Origin: Christiangramia sabulilitoris | GTDB taxonomy: Bacteria; Bacteroidota; Bacteroidia; Flavobacteriales; Flavobacteriaceae | Length of the DNA stretch: 64,000 nt | Direction: 5' to 3' | Assembly (NCBI RefSeq): GCF_007050985.1 | Contig: NZ_VHSF01000002.1 | Location: 372,001-436,000, forward strand | Part shown: piece by piece, positions 1-7,795 of the stretch | How the letters are laid out: the number at the start of each line of letters is the position of its first letter | Position numbering within the stretch: position 1 is the stretch's first letter | Translations under genes and position numbers: made by a program | Notes under the pieces: generated by a model | Told to the model about the DNA's origin: nothing | The model's database searches: none | Seen by the model: only the letters and a program-made list of their open reading frames with translations

Positions 1-160
1 AGGTATTCTTTATGCCTGCAGCACCGATGGACTTTTTGAGGAAATTCAGGTTGCAGGCATAGATCAGAAAACTACTGGCGATGGAAACAATGTATTCTCA
101 GAATCTGAATTCAATAGAGATCAATGCCAGGATATTCATGTTTACGCAATAATGAAGTAA
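1..160 (+). CDS. C-terminal end of an unrecognised protein (partial)
   Basis: An open frame runs in from the window edge (first full codon at base 2) for 52 codons to a TAA at 158-160. The visible tail contains CSTDGLFEEIQ and ends in HVYAIMK. I do not recognise the family. Codon use looks like the neighbouring genes, so it is probably the 3' end of a real gene. The 209 bases that follow it hold no gene that I can see. Confidence 0.5.
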   Translation, partial: GILYACSTDGLFEEIQVAGIDQKTTGDGNNVFSESEFNRDQCQDIHVYAIMK

Positions 161-369
161 ATTAAAAGTCAACTTTTACTTAACTCCGTTCAAACATCTC
201 TCCCTAATTAAACATTGAAAATCAAAAGGTTATAAATTTTTAACTATCTTTAGACAGCCCTCCTTCCAATAAAATCCTGCTTTTTCTAATTATTGATTGT
301 CCCGGATTATAATAGAATGCTCCCTGCGATTTTAGAAACCTTTATTAAACTATTATAAAAATTACAATC

Positions 370-1275
370 ATGAGAACAATTTTCAAAACCAGATGTAGCA
401 TCTGTATGATGCTTTTATTTTTATCATTCTCTCTTTTCGCTCAGAAAAACGATAATGACATGGCACAAACACTTTACGAAACCTACAAAGAGAAAGGTGC
501 CAAAGAGATGTTGATGGTGTATAAAAAAAATAACACTAATAAAGAATATGAGGGGATGGCAGAACCTCTAAATGTGCTGGCCTATAGACTGATGCAACAG
601 GATAAAGACCTGGAGGCCGCGGCTATGTTGTTAAAAGCCCAAATGGAGGAATATCCCAATGAAGCAAATCCATATGATTCTTACTCAGACGTACTTTTGG
701 AAATGGGTAAAAAAGAAGAAGCGAAAAAGCACATAGAAAAATCTCTGGAACTCGCTGCACAGAAAGATTCTGAAGAAAACAAACTGGTCATTGAAGCCGG
801 AAAAGCCAAAATGGCGATGTTGGAGAACAAAGACAAGCAACTTAATTTTTTAATAGGTAACTGGGATAATGAAACCACTACCTACCGCAATGGTGAAAAA
901 ATGGAGTCGACCGTAAGCTCTAACAATATTACCTTTGATAATAGTGGCTCCATAATGATCGTGGACCATAATGTTGAGGATAAAAAAGCCTGCTGTAAAC
1001 GTGTAATGGTATACAATCCCAACGAAGACGAATTTGATGTTTCTTATATGCGTAGAGACAATGCTAACGGTATTTCTAATTCTTCATTAAAGGTAAAAGA
1101 GATAGATAAGGATCGCTTTGAGGTAATGGAGAAATTTACTAATGATGACAATGAGGAGGTGAAAATGAAACATGATATAGTTAAAACACAGGCTAATGTA
1201 GAATGGACAACTTATGCCTCTACAGATGGTAATTGGGAGAAAGTGAGAACGATGAATTTAAAGAAAAAGGACTAA
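370..1275 (+). CDS. Secreted TPR protein with a DUF1579-like C-terminal half
   Basis: This 301-residue protein starts with a clear signal peptide (about residues 1-24, hydrophobic MMLLFLSFSLF then AQ), so it is probably periplasmic. Residues 60-145 form one or two tetratricopeptide-like helical pairs (LEAAAMLLKAQ, then NPYDSYSDVLLEMGKKEEAKKHIEKSLEL). From about residue 158 the protein changes to a beta-rich domain beginning LNFLIGNWDNETT, which resembles the LxGxW start of DUF1579 and lipocalin-like domains. Charged, lysine-rich sequence ends the protein. It is a single gene with an intrinsic terminator 28 bases after the stop. TPR and DUF1579-like assignments are by eye; the substrate or partner is unknown. 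Confidence 0.7.
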   Translation: MRTIFKTRCSICMMLLFLSFSLFAQKNDNDMAQTLYETYKEKGAKEMLMVYKKNNTNKEYEGMAEPLNVLAYRLMQQDKDLEAAAMLLKAQMEEYPNEANPYDSYSDVLLEMGKKEEAKKHIEKSLELAAQKDSEENKLVIEAGKAKMAMLENKDKQLNFLIGNWDNETTTYRNGEKMESTVSSNNITFDNSGSIMIVDHNVEDKKACCKRVMVYNPNEDEFDVSYMRRDNANGISNSSLKVKEIDKDRFEVMEKFTNDDNEEVKMKHDIVKTQANVEWTTYASTDGNWEKVRTMNLKKKD

Positions 1276-1303
1276 GTGTAAGTTTAGTTTATTTATTAAT
1301 AGA

Positions 1304-1328
1304 GGGAGGTGTATTCACCTCCCTTTTT
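1304..1328 (+). terminator. Intrinsic terminator after the TPR protein gene
   Basis: Eight-base-pair perfect stem GGGAGGTG/CACCTCCC with a TATT loop, followed by TTTTT. Confidence 0.9.
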
Positions 1329-1387
1329 GTGATTAATACCGGTAGACAAAATTATTTTTCAGATTATGACAAAACCATTCGTAATAC

Positions 1388-1395
1388 TATCTTTG
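1388..1395 (+). promoter_or_regulatory. Candidate -7 promoter element of pheT
   Basis: TATCTTTG matches the Bacteroidota sigma-A -7 consensus TAnnTTTG exactly and sits 20 bases before the pheT start. No good -33 TTTG is visible at the expected distance, so this rests on one element. Confidence 0.45.
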
Positions 1396-1415
1396 CTGCC
1401 TGAAAAAGATTATTC

Positions 1416-3842
1416 ATGAAGATTTCATATAACTGGCTGAAACAGTTCATTAAATTACCTGAAAACGCCGAAAAAACCGGTGAATTATTAACAGACCTTG
1501 GACTTGAAGTGGAAGGAATTTCCAGCTTTCAAAGTATTAAAGGAGGTTTGGAAGGTGTTCTGGTTGGCCATGTTCTTAGCTGTGAACCTCATCCTAACGC
1601 AGACCGGCTCAAACTGACCAAAATAAATCTTGGAAATGGAGAGGAAGTTCAAATCGTCTGTGGAGCGCCTAATATTGGTGCGGGACAAAAAGTACCTGTA
1701 GCAACTATAGGTACCGTGCTTTATGACGAAAAAGGTGAATCCTGGGAGATCAAAAAGGGAAAGATCCGCGGCGAGGTAAGCTTTGGAATGATCTGTTCTG
1801 AACAGGAACTTGGCCTGGGTCAAAGTCATGATGGGATTATGGTCATGGACAATGAACTGGTGCCCGGAACGCCGGTAGCTGAAATATTCGAAGTAGAAAA
1901 CGACGAGGTTTTCGAAATAGGACTTACGCCAAACCGCGCAGATGCCATGAGCCACTGGGGTGTTGCCAGAGATCTTAAAGCCGGTTATCAGCAAAAAGGC
2001 CAGCAACTGGAACTAATTACTCCTTCTGTAAGCAGTTTCCACGTAGATAACCGCAGCTTAAAAGTTCAGATCAAGGTTGATGATTCTAATCTTGCCCCAA
2101 GATATTGCGGAGTAACACTCTCTGATATTAAAGTAAATGAATCTCCAAAATGGCTTCAGAATAAATTAAAAGCCATCGGGCTAACCCCAAAAAACAATGT
2201 GGTAGATGCCACGAATTATGTGATGCACGAGCTGGGACAGCCTTTGCATGCTTTTGATGCCGATAAGATCTCAGGTAATGAGATCAATGTAAAAACACTT
2301 GCAGCGGGAACAAAATTCACTACTCTGGACGAGGTTGAAAGAGAATTGCATGAAGAGGATCTTATGATCTGTGATGCTGAGAAACCTCTTTGTATTGCCG
2401 GTGTATTTGGTGGTATTGGCAGTGGTGTTACCGAATCTACTACCAAGATATTTCTTGAAAGTGCTTACTTTAATCCGGTAAGTGTGCGTAAGACTGCAAA
2501 AAGACATGCAATAAATACAGATGCTTCATTTAGATTTGAGCGTGGGATAGATATCAATGCTGTAGAATATGCCTTGAAGAGGGCGGCCTTACTAATTGCA
2601 GAAATTTCAGGCGGTGCGATCACCAGTGATATCGATGATCTGTACTTTAAAAAGATCGAAGATTTTCAGGTATTTCTAACCTTTGAAAAGGTAAATAAGC
2701 TTATTGGAGAAAACCTGGAAGAAGAGACCATAAAGTCGATCCTTGCCTCCCTGGAAATAAGAGTCAATAATGTGACTGAAACTGGGATGGGACTTACTAT
2801 ACCTTCCTACCGTGTGGATGTGCAACGCGAGTCTGATGTGATCGAGGAGATACTAAGGGTTTACGGATATAACAACATTAAATTTGGAGATAAGCTGAGT
2901 CTTTCTGTGGCAAATTCGTCCAGATTTGAAGATTACAAGATCCAGAATCTAATTGCGGGACAGTTAATTGGCCAGGGGTTTTATGAAACTATGGCTAATT
3001 CTCTTACCTCAGCAAATTATAACAAACTATCTGACGATTTGAAAGACGAATACCAGGTAGAAATGCTGAATCCCTTAAGCCAGGACCTTTCAGTTTTAAG
3101 ACAAACGATGCTGTTCTCCGGTCTTGAAGCGATTAGTTATAATATTAACAGAAAGCGGCCAAATATAAGGATCTTCGAATTTGGTAAAACTTATCATTCG
3201 TATGTGAGCGGAAGGGAAGAAAATAAACATTTAAGCCTTTTTGTAACCGGTGAAAAAACTGCCGAAAACTGGAATAACTCCCCAGGAACCGGAAATTTCT
3301 TTTACCTGAAAGGTGTAATCGAAGCTATCTTCGAAAAGTTGGGTATTTCTAACCTGAATTTGAAATCTGGTAAAAGCGATATTTTCTCTGAAGGACTTCA
3401 AATAAGCAGCAAGAAAGCTAAACTTGTTGAATTTGGAGTGGTTAAAAAATCCCTCCTCAAGAAAATGGATATCGATCAGGAGGTATTGTATGCAGATTTC
3501 AACTGGGATGAAGTGATTTTATTGGCTAAAAAGCAAAAAACAGTTTTTAAGTCCATTCCAAAATATCCAAGCGTTCGAAGAGATTTTGCTCTTCTTTTGG
3601 ATAACAGCGTGAGCTACGATGAAATAGAACAGATCGCCAGACAAACCGAAAAGAAAATGCTTACCAGGGTAAACCTTTTTGATGTTTACCAGGGCAAGAA
3701 TTTACCTGAAGGAAAAAAGAGTTATGCCATAAGTTTTATCTTCCAGGATGAGAATAAAACTCTCACCGATAAACAGGTAGATAAAATGATGAGTAAATTA
3801 CAATACAGGTTCGAAAAAGAACTCCAGGCTGAATTGAGATAA
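1416..3842 (+). CDS. pheT: Phenylalanine--tRNA ligase beta subunit
   Basis: This 808-residue protein is the beta subunit of the alpha2-beta2 phenylalanyl-tRNA synthetase, which charges tRNA-Phe in the cytoplasm. The domain order is the usual full-length bacterial one: an N-terminal start MKISYNWLKQFI, an EMAP/OB-fold tRNA-binding domain at about 40-155 (HPNADRLKLTKI, CGAPNI, MICSEQELGLG), the B3/B4 editing domain at about 210-400 (VVDATNYVMHELGQPLHAFDADKI, FLESAYFNP), the B5 domain, the catalytic-like core (RQTMLFSGLEAI, FEFGKTYH), and a C-terminal ferredoxin-like anticodon-binding domain at about 715-808 (PKYPSVRRDFALLLD). The gene is isolated here; pheS is not in the window. It ends in a bidirectional terminator. 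Identification is secure. Confidence 0.98.
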   Translation: MKISYNWLKQFIKLPENAEKTGELLTDLGLEVEGISSFQSIKGGLEGVLVGHVLSCEPHPNADRLKLTKINLGNGEEVQIVCGAPNIGAGQKVPVATIGTVLYDEKGESWEIKKGKIRGEVSFGMICSEQELGLGQSHDGIMVMDNELVPGTPVAEIFEVENDEVFEIGLTPNRADAMSHWGVARDLKAGYQQKGQQLELITPSVSSFHVDNRSLKVQIKVDDSNLAPRYCGVTLSDIKVNESPKWLQNKLKAIGLTPKNNVVDATNYVMHELGQPLHAFDADKISGNEINVKTLAAGTKFTTLDEVERELHEEDLMICDAEKPLCIAGVFGGIGSGVTESTTKIFLESAYFNPVSVRKTAKRHAINTDASFRFERGIDINAVEYALKRAALLIAEISGGAITSDIDDLYFKKIEDFQVFLTFEKVNKLIGENLEEETIKSILASLEIRVNNVTETGMGLTIPSYRVDVQRESDVIEEILRVYGYNNIKFGDKLSLSVANSSRFEDYKIQNLIAGQLIGQGFYETMANSLTSANYNKLSDDLKDEYQVEMLNPLSQDLSVLRQTMLFSGLEAISYNINRKRPNIRIFEFGKTYHSYVSGREENKHLSLFVTGEKTAENWNNSPGTGNFFYLKGVIEAIFEKLGISNLNLKSGKSDIFSEGLQISSKKAKLVEFGVVKKSLLKKMDIDQEVLYADFNWDEVILLAKKQKTVFKSIPKYPSVRRDFALLLDNSVSYDEIEQIARQTEKKMLTRVNLFDVYQGKNLPEGKKSYAISFIFQDENKTLTDKQVDKMMSKLQYRFEKELQAELR

Positions 3843-3849
3843 TAAAAAA

Positions 3850-3877
3850 ACCGTGTGAGCTTCACACGGTTTTTTTA
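3850..3877. terminator. Bidirectional terminator between pheT and the DUF4136 gene
   Basis: Nine-base-pair perfect stem ACCGTGTGA/TCACACGGT with a 3-base loop. It is flanked by an A run on the left and a T run on the right, so it can serve both convergent genes. Confidence 0.92.
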
Positions 3878-3896
3878 TTCACATATAATAGAGGAA

Positions 3897-4478
3897 TTAG
3901 AAATGATCTTTAAAGATGTCATCAATATTTTCTCTTATGGCCCGATCTATTCTTTTGGTTTCGATCTTTTCATCAGACCTACCTCTCCAAAGAATTTCAT
4001 TTGTTCTTCTATCTATTAGGTCTATAACAATGGTCCTTTCCAGATAAGGAACCTGTTTTACCCTTGGTCCATTCAATCTCTGAACCGTAAAATAATTATC
4101 ATACATTATGTCCCGGTAATATGGCCCTACATAATGCCCCGGACGATAATAGGCATAATTGGTATACACAGGGTTGGCATTTACAGCTATCTGCTCATCG
4201 AACATAGGATGAAAATGCACCAGTATATCCGGATTTCTCTTGTTAAGAATAAACCCTTCCTCTTTTAAATTAGCGTTGATGGTATTTATAATTACTTCCT
4301 GAATAGCGTCGTTATCAAAATTTCGGCTTATAATGGTATCCTTATTTGGTAAAAAAGCATAGGAATTATAGGATTTTAATTTTTTGAGATCATCTTTTGA
4401 GGTTGGACCACCAGAACCGCAGGAGGTCAAAATCAAACTAAAGATGATAGCAAAAGAACTAAATTTTATAAATTTCAT
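3897..4478 (-). CDS. DUF4136 domain lipoprotein
   Basis: This 193-residue protein has a type II signal peptide with a lipobox ending LTSC at residues 17-20, so it is a predicted outer-membrane or periplasmic lipoprotein. The rest fits DUF4136: an early YNSYAFLPN strand, the segment NDAIQEVIINTINANLKEEGF, then NPDILVHFHP, a Tyr-rich stretch, and near the end the typical IDLIDRRTNEILWRGRSDE. DUF4136 proteins are small envelope lipoproteins with no established activity. The gene converges on pheT and shares its terminator. The family assignment is from recognised motifs, not from a search. Confidence 0.85.
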   Translation of the reverse strand: MKFIKFSSFAIIFSLILTSCGSGGPTSKDDLKKLKSYNSYAFLPNKDTIISRNFDNDAIQEVIINTINANLKEEGFILNKRNPDILVHFHPMFDEQIAVNANPVYTNYAYYRPGHYVGPYYRDIMYDNYFTVQRLNGPRVKQVPYLERTIVIDLIDRRTNEILWRGRSDEKIETKRIDRAIRENIDDIFKDHF

Positions 4479-4566
4479 ATTATTTGGATTTCATTAGTTT
4501 CCGAATGTAAACCGAAACTTAATAATTAAAAAAAACTGAAGGCTTATTTGACTTTTATTTAACTAG

Positions 4567-4591
4567 AAAAAGCGACTTAAAGCCGCTTTTC
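4567..4591 (-). terminator. Intrinsic terminator of the fasciclin gene
   Basis: Read on the minus strand, AGCGGCTTTAAGTCGCT folds into a seven-pair stem (one G-T pair) with AAAA before and TTTTT after it. Confidence 0.75.
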
Positions 4592-4614
4592 ATAAAATCA
4601 ATTAAAAATAACTC

Positions 4615-5181
4615 TTACATAGAAGGTAGTATAACCGTATCGATCACGTGTATAACTCCGTTAGACTGATTTACATCTGCAATTGTGACCGTTGCCACGT
4701 TTCCTGCAGCATCCTTTAGTTTTACCTTATCTCCATCTAACATCGCTGTTACGTCTGAACCGCTAACAGTTTTAAAAGTAGCTTTTCCGTTTCCTTTTTT
4801 AATCGCCGCAACTATATCTGCAGCTTTATAATCTCCGGCTAATACGTGGTAAGTGAGAACAGCCTGCAGTTTTTTCTTATTCTCTTCCTTTAAAAGAGAT
4901 TCTACTGTGCCGGCAGGCAAAGCTTCAAAAGCAGCATTTGTTGGAGCGAATACTGTAAATGGCCCATCACTGGAAAGTACATCTACAAGACCCGCAGCTT
5001 TAACTGCTGCAACCAGCGTTGTATGATCATTAGAATTAACTGCATTTTTTACAATATTCTTAGATGCATACATTTCTGCTCCGCCTACCATTTTTGTTTT
5101 CGAATTGCCATTTTGACCAATTGCAACAGTCCCGATTAAAAGGAACATGCTTAATAGACTTAGTAATCTTAAATTTTTCAT
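4615..5181 (-). CDS. Secreted single-domain fasciclin (FAS1) protein
   Basis: This 188-residue protein has a signal peptide (LLSLLSMFLLIGTVAIGQ) and then one FAS1 domain filling about residues 45-186. The two conserved FAS1 regions are clear: H1 around GPFTVFAPTNAAFEALPAGT and H2 around ATVTIADVNQSNGVIHVIDTVILP, with YHVLAGDY between them. FAS1 domains mediate adhesion or protein contacts at the cell surface; the bacterial forms are secreted, and their ligands are mostly unknown. The gene has its own terminator and is divergent from the membrane protein gene at 5376, with about 190 bases between the starts. Confidence 0.92.
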   Translation of the reverse strand: MKNLRLLSLLSMFLLIGTVAIGQNGNSKTKMVGGAEMYASKNIVKNAVNSNDHTTLVAAVKAAGLVDVLSSDGPFTVFAPTNAAFEALPAGTVESLLKEENKKKLQAVLTYHVLAGDYKAADIVAAIKKGNGKATFKTVSGSDVTAMLDGDKVKLKDAAGNVATVTIADVNQSNGVIHVIDTVILPSM

Positions 5182-5375
5182 TATAAAAGTATTAATTGTT
5201 ATATAGTTTAAATTACGATGGATGTAGTTAGACGGTTTTTAAAATGACCCCAATTAGGAATTAATTAACAATGATCGAAGCTTTATCCCTGCGAATAACC
5301 GAGGTATTTAAATTTTTTTTTCGATTGTAATTCTAAGGTTAATTGTCTAATTTAGTGGGGCTAAAGAAAAAGAAA

Positions 5376-6101
5376 ATGATGTTGAAATTTCCCCGTACCA
5401 ATATCGAACACCAGCTACTGAAAGTTCGAAATAGAAAAACTTCCGAAAAGAATATTTTAAATGCAGTGCATCAGATCCTGGCAGAGAGTGACAGAAAGGA
5501 TGATTTAATTCTTGAGGAAATTCAGCATGGCAGGGAAAAAAATAATAATGACCTCGATGCCGATATTTTAGAAGGTAACAGGATTTTTCATATTGATGAC
5601 ATCTACGAAATTTGTGTCAATTACAGGTTGAGATTTTTAGATTCAAAACTGTTTAAATCTAAAATACCCTATGAGGCATTAATGGAGATTAAACATCTGG
5701 AAAAAGCGCATCATACCACACTACGGGGATTTAAGATCGTAGCCCCTTCAAAACTTTTCAAACTGGATAATGCAGATGATCCTTTGTTATTTGCTCCCAT
5801 TGGAAATGATTATTACTATCTGATTCATAAATGGGGGAATGACCTGCATCCCTTTAGAAGAATATTAATGTGGCCTTTTAAAACCCTGGAAAATTTTATT
5901 GTGTTGCTTTTAGCAATTAGCGTCCTTACTGCGCTTTTAGTACCCGATGGATTATTTACCAGAAACCAGTCTACAACAGAATTCTTTATGATCTTCTTTT
6001 TTATTTTTAAATGGTTTGCCGGTTTATCCATCTTTTACGGGTTCAAAATGGGTAAAAATTTCAGCACAGATATCTGGGATAGTAAGTTTTACAACGCCTA
6101 G
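5376..6101 (+). CDS. Unrecognised protein with two C-terminal membrane helices
   Basis: I start this gene at ATG 5376 (MMLKFPRTN), preceded by an A/G-rich tract, rather than at the in-frame TTG at 5343; this gives 241 residues. The first 170 residues are soluble and charged (NILNAVHQILAESDRKDDLILEEI, IFHIDDIYEICVNYRLRFLDS). Two hydrophobic helices follow near the C-terminus (ENFIVLLLAISVLTALLVP and FFMIFFFIFKWFAGLSIFYGF), so the N-terminal part is probably cytoplasmic. I do not recognise a family. It precedes two small genes on the same strand, with 72 bases before the next start, and may be co-transcribed with them. Confidence 0.7.
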   Translation: MMLKFPRTNIEHQLLKVRNRKTSEKNILNAVHQILAESDRKDDLILEEIQHGREKNNNDLDADILEGNRIFHIDDIYEICVNYRLRFLDSKLFKSKIPYEALMEIKHLEKAHHTTLRGFKIVAPSKLFKLDNADDPLLFAPIGNDYYYLIHKWGNDLHPFRRILMWPFKTLENFIVLLLAISVLTALLVPDGLFTRNQSTTEFFMIFFFIFKWFAGLSIFYGFKMGKNFSTDIWDSKFYNA

Positions 6102-6173
6102 AAGTTAATTTCAGTCTAAATAATTGATATAGCTTCCTTGTAATTCGTAATTTAGAATTATAAATTTTAAACA

Positions 6174-6419
6174 ATGAGCGAAGAAGAAAGCTATAAAAGG
6201 GTCTACACAGGTCCTGAAACCAATGTGCAATATTTACAGGAGCTTTTTGAAAAAGAAGGCCTCCACTCCAGGGTTCGAAACGATTTTGATTCAGGGTTAA
6301 GAGCTGGATTTGGTGGCGGATTGCCCGGACAGGTACTGCTGTTCGTACTGGATAAAGACTATCAGAAAGCACTGAAGATCGCCAGAGAAACCTTTCCTAA
6401 AGATTTCGATAATGAATAG
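6174..6419 (+). CDS. DUF2007 domain protein
   Basis: This 81-residue cytoplasmic protein fits DUF2007, a small alpha/beta fold often annotated as a putative prokaryotic signal-transducing protein: YKRVYTGPETNVQYLQELFEKEGL, a variable middle, then VLLFVLDKDYQKALKIARE. No biochemical function is established for the family. Its stop overlaps the start of the next gene by 8 bases, which suggests translational coupling. Confidence 0.82.
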   Translation: MSEEESYKRVYTGPETNVQYLQELFEKEGLHSRVRNDFDSGLRAGFGGGLPGQVLLFVLDKDYQKALKIARETFPKDFDNE

Positions 6420-6621
6420 CGACGAAATCAAAACAGGGGAAGAAAGACCCACCAGAAATAAATGGAATCTTATACTGGGCATACTTTTCCTGGCATACGG
6501 TAGTTACAGACTTTATCAAAAATTACAAATTCCTGATGATGATAATTTTGGAATGATCCTGGCCGTAGGATTCATTTTTTTTGGAATTTATGATCTCTGG
6601 AAATATTATAAAGGAGTATAA
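6412..6621 (+). CDS. Small two-helix membrane protein
   Basis: This 69-residue protein has a charged N-terminus and two predicted membrane helices (NLILGILFLAYGSYRLY and FGMILAVGFIFFGIYDLWKYY). It starts inside the end of the DUF2007 gene, so the two are probably made together. I do not recognise a named family. An intrinsic terminator follows the stop directly. Confidence 0.72.
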   Translation: MNSDEIKTGEERPTRNKWNLILGILFLAYGSYRLYQKLQIPDDDNFGMILAVGFIFFGIYDLWKYYKGV

Positions 6622-6625
6622 AAAA

Positions 6626-6646
6626 AGCCCCGGAACCGGGGCTTTT
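6626..6646. terminator. Bidirectional terminator between the small membrane protein gene and fabH
   Basis: GCCCCGG/CCGGGGC inverted repeat flanked by an A run on the left and TTTT on the right. It lies between two convergent genes. Confidence 0.9.
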
Positions 6647-6649
6647 ACT

Positions 6650-7660
6650 TTACCATTTAATTACCGCACTTCCCCAGGTAAATCCACTACCAAAAGCAGC
6701 CAGTACAACTACATCCTCATCTTTCACCTTTCCTTCTTCCCAGGCTTCAGTCAAGGCAATTGGGATTGACGCTGCGGTTGTATTACCATATCTCTGGATA
6801 TTATTATAAACCTTATCATCACTCAACTTAAACTTTTGCTGAATGAATTGTGAAATTCTCAAATTAGCCTGATGTGGAATCAGCATGTCAATATCTGCTA
6901 CTTCCAGTCCGTTGGCATGCAAACCTTCATGAATCACTTCAGAAAATCGCTGCACCGCATTTTTGAATACGAATTGCCCGTTCATATAAGGATAGTAAGG
7001 AATATCCTCCCCCTGAGGGTTTTCAGCAATGATCTCTGGAACCCAGTGATTGGTGCTTGGTCCTTTTAAAGATAGTTCCAGGGCGTGCTTCCCTTCAGAA
7101 TGCAAATGAGTGGAAAGGATCCCCTGGCCGTTATGATCGCTACGCGTCAATACCGCTGCCCCTGCACCATCTCCAAATATTACCGAAACAGACCGTCCTC
7201 TGGTAGTGAAATCCAATCCACCACTGTGATTTTCACTTCCTATTACCAGCACATTCTTATACATCCCTGTTTTAATGAACTGGTCTGCTACAGAAAGTGC
7301 ATAAATGAAACCGCTACACTGGTTACGCACATCCAAAGCCGGACATGTATCTATTTCCAGCATTTCCTGTAACTGTACTCCACAGCCAGGGAAATAATAA
7401 TCGGGACTTAAGGTTGCAAATACAATTAAATCTATGTCGTCCTTGGAAATTCCGGAGCGTTCCAAAGCTATTTTTGCGGCTTTAACGCCCATGGTTGCGG
7501 TAGTATTACCGTCACCCTTTTTAATATGTCTGCGTTCTTTAATTCCTGTACGCTCGGTGATCCATTCGTCATTGGTGTCCATCAGCTTGGAAAGATCATC
7601 ATTAGTGACAACGTTTTCCGGGACATATTTTCCTAATCCTGCAATTTTAGTTTGATACAT
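6650..7660 (-). CDS. fabH: 3-oxoacyl-ACP synthase III (KAS III, FabH)
   Basis: This 336-residue enzyme condenses an acyl-CoA primer with malonyl-ACP to begin fatty acid synthesis. The thiolase-fold Cys-His-Asn triad is visible: Cys115 in DVRNQCSGFIYAL, His263 in MLIPHQANLRI and Asn293 in QRYGNTTAAS. The C-terminal GSGFTWGSAVIKW is typical. In Bacteroidota FabH usually uses branched primers, which fits iso-fatty acids, but substrate preference cannot be read here. The gene stands alone, not next to plsX or rpmF; flavobacteria often carry more than one FabH paralogue, so this may not be the only copy. Start is ATG; the terminator is shared with the gene on the other strand. Confidence 0.95.
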   Translation of the reverse strand: MYQTKIAGLGKYVPENVVTNDDLSKLMDTNDEWITERTGIKERRHIKKGDGNTTATMGVKAAKIALERSGISKDDIDLIVFATLSPDYYFPGCGVQLQEMLEIDTCPALDVRNQCSGFIYALSVADQFIKTGMYKNVLVIGSENHSGGLDFTTRGRSVSVIFGDGAGAAVLTRSDHNGQGILSTHLHSEGKHALELSLKGPSTNHWVPEIIAENPQGEDIPYYPYMNGQFVFKNAVQRFSEVIHEGLHANGLEVADIDMLIPHQANLRISQFIQQKFKLSDDKVYNNIQRYGNTTAASIPIALTEAWEEGKVKDEDVVVLAAFGSGFTWGSAVIKW

Positions 7661-7795
7661 GGACGATTTATTATGATATTAAAAGTTATTCTTATTAAAT
7701 TTAAGCAAAATGTAAAAAAACAGACGCGCAATATAACAAAGATTAACATCTCAAATGTTGCTGTCGCTCTTAAAGTTTCAATTAAAAATTAAATT